NCBI GenBank assembly: GCA_017380995.1
Contig: JAFOCY010000073.1
Coordinates: 1-12,698 of the forward strand
DNA from: Oscillibacter sp.
Lineage (GTDB): Bacteria > Bacillota > Clostridia > Oscillospirales > Oscillospiraceae
Reading direction: 5' to 3'
Length of the DNA: 12,698 nt
In this document: positions 7,515 to 12,698 of the stretch, piece after piece
Layout: each line of letters begins with the position of its first letter
Position numbering within the stretch: position 1 is the first letter of the stretch
The notes under the pieces: model-generated
Told to the model about the DNA's origin: nothing
Seen by the model: only the letters and a program-made list of their open reading frames with translations
The model's database searches: none
Translations under genes and position numbers: made by a program

Positions 7515-8906
7515 ATGGAATCCAACAAGCGGAGCAACTTCAGCGGCTCCATCGGTTTTGTCCTGGCGGCAGCGGGCAGCGCTGTGGGCCTGGGCAATAT
7601 CTGGCGCTTCCCCTACCTTGCTGCCAAGGACGGCGGCGGACTGTTCCTGGTGACCTACGTGGTCCTGGCCCTCACCTTCGGCTTCACCCTGCTGACCACG
7701 GAGATCGCCATTGGCCGCAAGACCGCCCAGAGCCCCCTCACCGCCTACGAAAAGCTCCACAAGGGCTGGGGCTGGATCGGCGTGCTGGCCTGTGCCATCC
7801 CCGTCATCATTCTGCCCTACTATTCCGCCATCGGCGGCTGGATCCTGAAGTACCTGGCGGCCTTTATCACCGATGCCGCCGCCACCACGGCTGACGGCTA
7901 CTTCACCGGCTTCATCACCTCCCAGTGGAGTCCCATCCTCTGGTTTATGGTGTTCCTGCTGGCCAACACCGTTATCGTCTACAAGGGCGTCAACAGCGGC
8001 ATCGAGCGGCTGAGCAAGATCCTCATGCCCATTTTGCTGGTGCTGATCCTGGGCATCGCCGGTTTCTCTCTGACCCTGAGCCACACCGACGCCTCCGGCG
8101 TCACCCGCACCGGCCTTCAGGGTCTGGCCATTTACGTGATCCCCAACCTGGAGGGCGTCACCTTCGGTAAGTTCATCTCCATCCTGATGGACGCCATGGG
8201 CCAGCTGTTCTATTCCATCTCTGTTGCCATGGGCATTATGATCGCCTACGGCTCCTACGTGAAGAAGGAGACCAACCTTGTCAAGTCCGTCAACCAGATC
8301 GAGATCTTCGACACCCTGGTCGCCTTCCTGGCAGGCATGATGATCATTCCCGCCGTGTACACCTTCATGGGTACCGAGGGCATGGCCGCCGGCCCCAGCC
8401 TGATGTTCGTGTCTTTGCCCAAGGTCTTTGCCGCCATGGGCGGCATCGGCACCGTGGTGGGTATCGCCTTCTTTGTGATGGTGGCCTTTGCGGCCCTGAC
8501 CTCCTCCATGTCTTTGATGGAGGCCGTGGTTTCCAGCGTGATGGATAAGCTGCACCTGGAGCGCAAGGCTGCGGTGCTCGCTGTCGCCGCACTGACGGGT
8601 GTGCTGGGCATCATCGTGTGCCTGGGCTACAATGTGCTCTACTTCGAGCTGACCCTGCCCAACGGCTCTGTGGGTCAGATCCTGGACGTGATGGACTATG
8701 TGTCCAACTATGTGTTCATGCCCGTGGTGGCCATCGCCACCTGCATCCTGGTGGGCTGGGTCATCAAGCCCAAGGCCATCATCGAGGAGGTCACTCTGGG
8801 GGGCGTGAAGTTTGGCCGCGAGAAGCTCTATGTGGTGATGGTGAAGTTCGTCACCCCTGTGATGCTGGCAATGCTGCTGCTCCAGTCCCTGGGACTCTTT
8901 ATGTAA
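7515..8906 (+). CDS. Neurotransmitter:sodium symporter (NSS/SNF) family amino-acid transporter
   Basis: An inner-membrane protein of 463 residues that couples Na+ entry to uptake of an amino acid or related solute (LeuT fold). The hallmark TM1 sequence GSAVGLGNIWRFPY is at 21-34, where the helix unwinds around substrate and Na+, and GGGLFLVTYVV follows. TM6 has FYSISVAMGIMIAYGSYVKK (about 231-250), and TM8 has FAALTSSMSLMEAV, the Thr-Ser-Ser supplying Na2 ligands. The length and single hydrophobic segment at the C-terminus suggest 11 membrane helices, as in other bacterial members such as Tyt1, rather than 12. Substrate cannot be read; family precedents include tryptophan, tyrosine and leucine. 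Start ATG 7515 follows AGGAGG (7500-7505). It has its own leader and terminator and is probably a single-gene unit. Confidence 0.95.
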   Translation: MESNKRSNFSGSIGFVLAAAGSAVGLGNIWRFPYLAAKDGGGLFLVTYVVLALTFGFTLLTTEIAIGRKTAQSPLTAYEKLHKGWGWIGVLACAIPVIILPYYSAIGGWILKYLAAFITDAAATTADGYFTGFITSQWSPILWFMVFLLANTVIVYKGVNSGIERLSKILMPILLVLILGIAGFSLTLSHTDASGVTRTGLQGLAIYVIPNLEGVTFGKFISILMDAMGQLFYSISVAMGIMIAYGSYVKKETNLVKSVNQIEIFDTLVAFLAGMMIIPAVYTFMGTEGMAAGPSLMFVSLPKVFAAMGGIGTVVGIAFFVMVAFAALTSSMSLMEAVVSSVMDKLHLERKAAVLAVAALTGVLGIIVCLGYNVLYFELTLPNGSVGQILDVMDYVSNYVFMPVVAIATCILVGWVIKPKAIIEEVTLGGVKFGREKLYVVMVKFVTPVMLAMLLLQSLGLFM

Positions 8907-8917
8907 GTGCATACGGC

Positions 8918-8948
8918 ACCGCCGCCCCGGAAGGGGCGGCGGTTTTTT
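8918..8948 (+). terminator. Rho-independent terminator of the NSS symporter gene
   Basis: CCGCCGCCCC (8919-8928), loop GGAA, GGGGCGGCGG (8933-8942), then six T. It starts 12 bases after the stop codon. Confidence 0.95.
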
Positions 8949-9018
8949 CGCGCCGCCGGGCGCTGCTGTGGTGCGGCTTGGGACGGGTTGGACCGCCCCG
9001 CAGGCGGAGCCTGCGGAC

Positions 9019-9048
9019 AAAAAAGCCCCCGGACTTGCGTCCGGGGGC
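9019..9048 (-). terminator. Rho-independent terminator of pckA
   Basis: On the minus strand, GCCCCCGGAC (9048-9039), loop GCAA and GTCCGGGGGC (9034-9025) are followed by six T (9024-9019), 21 bases after the pckA stop. A second GC hairpin, CCGCAGGC/GCCTGCGG at 8998-9016, lies just beyond it. Confidence 0.95.
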
Positions 9049-9069
9049 AACCGCGTGATTTTTGGAAAA

Positions 9070-10635
9070 TTACTCAGCCTTGGGGCCGGCGGCGACGACT
9101 TCCTCGCTCATGTGGGTGTACTTCTTGAAGTTCTCCACAAAGCTCTTGGCCAGTTCCTTGGCCTTGGCCTCGTAAGCGGCCTGATCTTCCCAGGTGTTGG
9201 CGGGGATCAGCAGCTCGGCGGGAACGCCCTCGCAGGTGGTGGGCACGGCCACGCCGAAGTAGGGGTCGGTGACGAACTCGGCCTTCTCCAGCTCGCCGGA
9301 GAGGGCGGCGGTGACCATGGCGCGGGTGTAGGAGAGCTTGGTGCGCTTGCCGGTGCCGTTCCAGCCGGTGTTCACCAGATACACGTTGGCGCCGGACTTC
9401 TCGATCTTCTCGGAGAGCATCTGGGCGTAGACGGAGGGGTCCAGGGGCAGGAAGGGCTCGCCAAAGCAGGTGGAGAAGGTGGGCACGGGAGAGGTGATGC
9501 CGATCTCGGTGCCGGCCAGCTTGGAGGTGAAGCCGGAGACGAAATAGTACATGGCCTGGTTCTTATCCAGCTTGGAGATGGGAGGCAGAACGCCGTAAGC
9601 GTCGGCAGTCAGGAAGATGACGGTCTTGGGGGTGCCGCCAACGCCGTCCAGCTTGGCGTTGTTGATGTACTCGATGGGGTAGCCCACGCGGGAGTTCTCG
9701 GCGAGGGAAGCGTCGTCAAAGTCGAACTCACGGGTCTCGTCGTCCATCACCACGTTCTCAACGAGAGCGCCGAACTTGATGGCGTTGTAGATGTCGGGCT
9801 CCTTCTCGGCCGAGAGGTTGATGCACTTGGCGTAGCAGCCGCCCTCGAAGTTAAAGACGGAGTCATCGGCCCAGCCGTGCTCGTCGTCGCCGATGAGCTG
9901 GCGGTTGGGGTCGGCGGAGAGGGTGGTCTTGCCGGTGCCGGAGAGGCCGAAGAACACGGCGGAGTCGCCCGCGGCGCCGATGTTGGCGGAGCAGTGCATG
10001 GGGAACACGCCCATCTTGGGCAGGATGTAGTTCATGACGGAGAAGACGGACTTCTTGATCTCGCCTGCGTACTGGCTGCCGGCGATGATGACCATCTTTT
10101 CCTCATAGTTCACCAGGATAGCGGCCTCGGAGCGGGTGCCGTCGATCTCGGGGATGCACTTGAAGCCGGGGGCGGCGATGATGGTAAAGTCAGCGGTGAA
10201 GCTTGCCAGCTGCTCGGCGGTGGGACGGCGGAGGAGCTGGTGGATGAAGAGGTTCTGGGAAGCCAGCTCGTTGACGATGCGGAAGCCCTTGGTGTACTTG
10301 GGGTCCGCGCCGGCAAAGCCGTCGAAAATGAAGACTTCCTTGTTCTGGAGGTAGGCCACCACCTTGTTGTAAATGGCGTCGTACTTGGCCTTGTCGATGG
10401 GGCGGTTCACCTTGCCCCAGGCGATCTCGTCATGAACGGCGGGGGTGTCCACGATAAACTTGTCGTTGGCGCTGCGGCCGGTGTACTTGCCGGTCTTCAC
10501 CACCAGGGCGCCGGTATTGGAGAGCTTACCCTCGCCGCGGCGCAGAGCGTGCTCGGTGAGCTCGGCGGGAGTGAGGTTGCGGTAAACTGCAGAGGCATTG
10601 ATGATGCCCAGAGCTTCCAGACCGTAGGTTTCCAT
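9070..10635 (-). CDS. pckA: Phosphoenolpyruvate carboxykinase (ATP)
   Basis: Interconverts oxaloacetate + ATP and PEP + CO2 + ADP in the cytosol. In anaerobes it may run towards oxaloacetate, but direction is inference. The 521-residue protein carries Arg54 in YTGRSANDKF (oxaloacetate/PEP site), MHCSANIG (213-220), the P-loop GLSGTGKTT (230-238), the metal-binding IGDDEHGW (Asp250, Asp251), FNFEGGCYAK, SRVGYPIEYI (Arg317) and the adenine-side segment TSKLAGTEIG. These mark the ATP-dependent class, not the GTP class. Length is slightly below the E. coli enzyme. The start is ATG 10635: AAGGAGG (10650-10644) sits 8 bases before it, while the in-frame ATG 12 codons upstream would place this site inside the coding region. 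It is a single-gene unit, with its own promoter and terminator; see the leader hairpin entry for possible regulation. Confidence 0.97.
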   Translation of the reverse strand: METYGLEALGIINASAVYRNLTPAELTEHALRRGEGKLSNTGALVVKTGKYTGRSANDKFIVDTPAVHDEIAWGKVNRPIDKAKYDAIYNKVVAYLQNKEVFIFDGFAGADPKYTKGFRIVNELASQNLFIHQLLRRPTAEQLASFTADFTIIAAPGFKCIPEIDGTRSEAAILVNYEEKMVIIAGSQYAGEIKKSVFSVMNYILPKMGVFPMHCSANIGAAGDSAVFFGLSGTGKTTLSADPNRQLIGDDEHGWADDSVFNFEGGCYAKCINLSAEKEPDIYNAIKFGALVENVVMDDETREFDFDDASLAENSRVGYPIEYINNAKLDGVGGTPKTVIFLTADAYGVLPPISKLDKNQAMYYFVSGFTSKLAGTEIGITSPVPTFSTCFGEPFLPLDPSVYAQMLSEKIEKSGANVYLVNTGWNGTGKRTKLSYTRAMVTAALSGELEKAEFVTDPYFGVAVPTTCEGVPAELLIPANTWEDQAAYEAKAKELAKSFVENFKKYTHMSEEVVAAGPKAE

Positions 10636-10651
10636 AGTGTTGTCCTCCTTG

Positions 10652-10681
10652 AAAAAAGTGGGGCAGGGCATGGCACTGCCC
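10652..10681 (-). promoter_or_regulatory. Leader hairpin plus T tract before pckA (possible attenuator)
   Basis: On the minus strand, GGGCAG (10681-10676) and CTGCCC (10666-10661) flank 9 bases and are followed, after CAC, by six T (10657-10652). The ribosome site AAGGAGG begins one base later. This has the shape of a weak intrinsic terminator inside the 5' leader. Confidence 0.45.
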
Positions 10682-10698
10682 GGGATTTCTTGGGTATT

Positions 10699-10727
10699 AT
10701 CTTAGCTTATTTGGGAGCAAAAGGCAA
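10699..10727 (-). promoter_or_regulatory. Possible pckA promoter
   Basis: Minus strand TTGCCT (10727-10722) and TAAGAT (10704-10699) are 17 bases apart, each four of six to consensus. The overlapping GATAAT (10701-10696) is an alternative -10 box. It lies in the only AT-rich part of the gap between the AAA+ gene and pckA. Confidence 0.4.
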
Positions 10728-10751
10728 TAGGGCAATGTGCTGATAATGGGG

Positions 10752-11792
10752 TCAGTCCGCCTCCCGGGCGGCGCGGACGTCTTCTTGGGTCAGGAGCATC
10801 AGGTCCTCCTTTGTCACCGTCTCCAGTCCCGCCAGGCGGTTGGACTGCTGGATGAGCACCTTTTCAAAGAGGTTGCGCACGCCACGGGCGTTGCCGAAGG
10901 TCTCGGGGTGGGTATTTTCCTCGGCGATGAACTGCCGCACCGCCTCCTCTGCCTCCGGAGCCAGGGTGTATTGGCCCTTTTCGCAGCGCATACGGAAAAT
11001 GCCCATCATTTCATCCAGAGAGTAGTCCTCAAACTCCAAAAAGCGGTTGAACCGGGACTCCAGTCCGGGATTGGAGCGGATGAAATCCCTCATCAGCTCC
11101 GTATAGCCCGCCACGATCACCACCAGGTCGTCCCGGTGGTCCTCCATGGCCTTGAGGACGGTGTCAATGGCCTCCTGGCCGAAGTCGTTGTCCCCGCCGC
11201 CGTTCAGGGCGTAGGCCTCGTCGATGAACAGGACGCCCCCCAGGGCCTTGTCGATGACCTTTCTGGTCTTGAGGGCCGTCTGGCCCACATACCCGGCCAC
11301 CAGGCCGCTGCGGTCCACCTCCACCAGCTGGCCGCGGGACAAAATGCCGAGGCTGTGGTAGATGCGGGCCATGATGCGGGCGACGGTGGTTTTGCCGGTG
11401 CCGGGATTGCCGGAGAAGACCATGTGGAGGGAGAGGTCCTGGGTAGGCAGGCCGTTTTCGGAGCGGAGCTTGTGGACCTTCACCAGGTTGATGAGGTTTT
11501 TCACCTCCTGCTTTACGGCGGAAAGGCCGATATAGGAATCCAGCTCCGCCACCAGGGCCTCGATCTTTTCGGGAGGGGGGACTTCTTCGCTCTCCGCCTT
11601 GGCAGCGGCAGGACCGGCGGCATTGGTTTTGGGAGGGGCGGCCCTTTCCGGCGCGGCGGGAGGGGCGTTTTCTCCGGCGGCGCTCCGGGGCTGGCCCCAG
11701 AAGTCGGTATTCATCCGCTCCAGGTTATGCTCCGCCATGGTGCGGATGACCTCCAGCTGCTGGAGGATGATCTCGTCTTTATTTTTGGACAT
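10752..11792 (-). CDS. AAA+ ATPase, CbbX/SpoVK-like
   Basis: A 346-residue single-ring AAA+ protein. A short N-terminal helix (about 1-28) and an Ala/Pro-rich linker (about 35-75) precede the AAA+ core, which starts near LDSYIGLSAVKQEVKNLINL. Walker A is GNPGTGKT (128-135), a pore-loop-like AGYVGQ (166-171) follows, Walker B is VLFIDE (187-192), sensor 1 lies near VVIVAGY (224-230), the arginine finger is in LESRFNRF (Arg247) and sensor 2 is in GNARGVRN (about Arg304). CbbX acts on RuBisCO and SpoVK in Bacillus sporulation, but many clostridial members have unknown clients, and no RuBisCO or sporulation gene is near. Start ATG 11792 follows AAAGGA (11806-11801) by 8 bases; an in-frame ATG three codons earlier abuts that site and is unlikely. 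It follows apbE by 35 bases on the same strand. No clear terminator is seen after it. Confidence 0.9.
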   Translation of the reverse strand: MSKNKDEIILQQLEVIRTMAEHNLERMNTDFWGQPRSAAGENAPPAAPERAAPPKTNAAGPAAAKAESEEVPPPEKIEALVAELDSYIGLSAVKQEVKNLINLVKVHKLRSENGLPTQDLSLHMVFSGNPGTGKTTVARIMARIYHSLGILSRGQLVEVDRSGLVAGYVGQTALKTRKVIDKALGGVLFIDEAYALNGGGDNDFGQEAIDTVLKAMEDHRDDLVVIVAGYTELMRDFIRSNPGLESRFNRFLEFEDYSLDEMMGIFRMRCEKGQYTLAPEAEEAVRQFIAEENTHPETFGNARGVRNLFEKVLIQQSNRLAGLETVTKEDLMLLTQEDVRAAREAD

Positions 11793-11827
11793 GGACCTCA
11801 TCCTTTCATTGGGACGTTTCGTTGGAT

Positions 11828-12698
11828 TCAGCGGACCGTTTCGTAGGTATATCCGCTCTCTTGGGTGGGGAGCGCGGTCAGACCGGGGGTGGAGAGGAGG
11901 CGGCCGTCCTCCGTGACCAGCACCATGTCAAAGTCGTAAAGGCCGCTGCGCCAGAATTCCAGGGCCTTCTCCTCTCCCATGACAAAGAGGGCGGTGGAAA
12001 GGGCGTCGCAGACGGTGCCGTTTCCCGTCGCTCCCTCCAGGACCTGCCCCTCCCAGTCCATCACCACGGTGACGGAGAGAAGGCCGCTTTGGGCGGGATA
12101 GCCGGTGGAGGGGTCGAGAAGGTGGTGGTAGGTCACGCCGCCCTCTTCAAAGCAGCGCTCGTAGCCGCCGGAGGTGACGGCGTAGGCATTTTCCAGCTCC
12201 AAAACGGCGCAGAAGGCGGCGGTATTTTGGGGGTCCTTCACGCCGATGCGCCAGGGGGAGCCGTCCTCTTTGGCCCCCCAGACCAGGACGTTGCCTCCCA
12301 GGGACACATAGCCCCGCTCCGCGCCGGAATTCAGGAAGATGTCTCCCAGGCAGTCCGAAGCGTAACCCTTGGCGATGCCGCCCAGGTCCAGGTTCTGGCC
12401 GGGCTGCAGGGCGGCAAGATAGGTCTCCCCGTTTTGGCCCAGGGAGATGCTCCCGGCGGCGACCAGGGGAAGAAGAGTGTCCAGTTCTTCCTGGCTGGGG
12501 ACGCGGAAGGCGCTTTCCGTAAAGCCCCAGGCGGAGGCCACGGGGGCAATGGTGACGTCAAAGGCGCCGCCGGTGGCTTCCGTGAGAGAACGGGCCGTTT
12601 CCAGCAGGGACCAGACGGGAAGGCTCACCTCCACCTCTTCGCCGCCGGCGGTATTGAGGGCGGAGACTTCACTTCCCTCCAGGGTGCGGGAGAGGCGG
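11828..12698 (-). CDS. apbE: FAD:protein FMN transferase (ApbE), 5' end beyond the window
   Basis: Attaches FMN covalently to Thr/Ser of target flavoproteins such as RnfG/NqrC-type electron-transport subunits; usually a membrane-anchored lipoprotein acting outside the membrane. About 289 residues are visible and the frame stays open to the edge, so the signal peptide and first residues are missing. Family landmarks in order are LSRTLEGSEVSALN, TGGAFDVTIAPV, DLGGIAKGYASD, YVSLGGNVLVWG, YAVTSGGYER, HHLLDPSTGYPA and DALSTALFVMG. The last two regions hold the Mg2+/FAD-binding Asp and the conserved His-Asp-Thr-Gly. The GTG at 12634 is an internal Val codon, not a start, because recognisable ApbE sequence continues upstream of it. 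It ends 35 bases before the AAA+ gene, so the two probably share a transcript. No target flavoprotein gene is in the window. Confidence 0.93.
   Translation of the reverse strand, partial: RLSRTLEGSEVSALNTAGGEEVEVSLPVWSLLETARSLTEATGGAFDVTIAPVASAWGFTESAFRVPSQEELDTLLPLVAAGSISLGQNGETYLAALQPGQNLDLGGIAKGYASDCLGDIFLNSGAERGYVSLGGNVLVWGAKEDGSPWRIGVKDPQNTAAFCAVLELENAYAVTSGGYERCFEEGGVTYHHLLDPSTGYPAQSGLLSVTVVMDWEGQVLEGATGNGTVCDALSTALFVMGEEKALEFWRSGLYDFDMVLVTEDGRLLSTPGLTALPTQESGYTYETVR

Noticed and set aside
8998..9016. Extra GC hairpin as a separate terminator or attachment site
   Set aside because: It has no T run on the plus strand and lies beyond the pckA terminator on the minus strand; an 8-bp stem in such GC-rich spacer DNA is not distinctive.
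7323..9050. A long minus-strand open frame opposite the NSS symporter
   Set aside because: The His/Gln/Gly/Asp-rich product is typical of antisense frames of GC-rich membrane protein genes, and it also runs through the hairpin terminator and promoter regions.
8968..10743. A very long open frame on the plus strand opposite pckA
   Set aside because: It is the antisense shadow of pckA: its product is a low-complexity Gly/Val/Leu/Asp-rich string without any family motif, whereas the minus strand gives a full PEP carboxykinase.
10752..11792. RuBisCO activase role for the CbbX-like ATPase
   Set aside because: No RuBisCO or Calvin-cycle gene is in the window and the family is widespread in non-autotrophic Clostridia.

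Overview
The window reads as a metagenome-type contig with two unrelated parts. Bases 1 to about 800 carry an internal piece of a Bacteroidales-like surface protein gene on the minus strand, of moderate GC. From about 800 to the end the DNA is GC-rich and reads as a gut Oscillospiraceae/Clostridia chromosome (Flavonifractor, Lawsonibacter or Dysosmobacter type). Grounds for this are the AGGAGG ribosome sites, an SRP RNA gene directly before dnaX, a dnaX-ybaB pair, an X4-type amino-acid ABC transporter, an ATP-dependent PEP carboxykinase and a NSS-family Na+ symporter. Genus is inference. At the join, both the Bacteroidales frame and the permease frame are cut, so an assembly chimera is the likeliest explanation.

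Layout of the Oscillospiraceae part: (a) 800-2164, the end of an ABC permease overlapping its ATPase, closed by a terminator. (b) 2165-2310, a gene-free stretch packed with perfect inverted repeats. (c) 2311-3064, a HAD phosphatase with its own terminator. (d) 3163-4704, a monocistronic pyruvate kinase with a clear promoter and a terminator that also lies at the 3' end of a convergent tRNA-Ala(CGC). (e) 4704-5043, tRNA-Ala on minus and small SRP RNA on plus, fired from back-to-back promoters. (f) 5070-7256, dnaX and ybaB. (g) 7321-8948, a leader region and an NSS amino-acid/Na+ symporter. (h) minus strand 9019-10727, pckA with terminator, promoter and a possible leader attenuator. (i) minus strand 10752 to the edge, apbE (cut by the edge) followed by a CbbX/SpoVK-like AAA+ ATPase.

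The genes are mostly housekeeping: PEP/pyruvate metabolism (pyk, pckA), replication clamp loading (dnaX), protein targeting (SRP RNA), translation (tRNA-Ala) and amino-acid uptake (X4 ABC transporter, NSS symporter). I found no defence system, CRISPR array, transposase or prophage gene. The points most worth checking are the chimeric join, the palindrome-rich spacer at 2165-2310, the hairpin plus T-tract between promoter and ribosome site of pckA, and the apbE-AAA+ pair.
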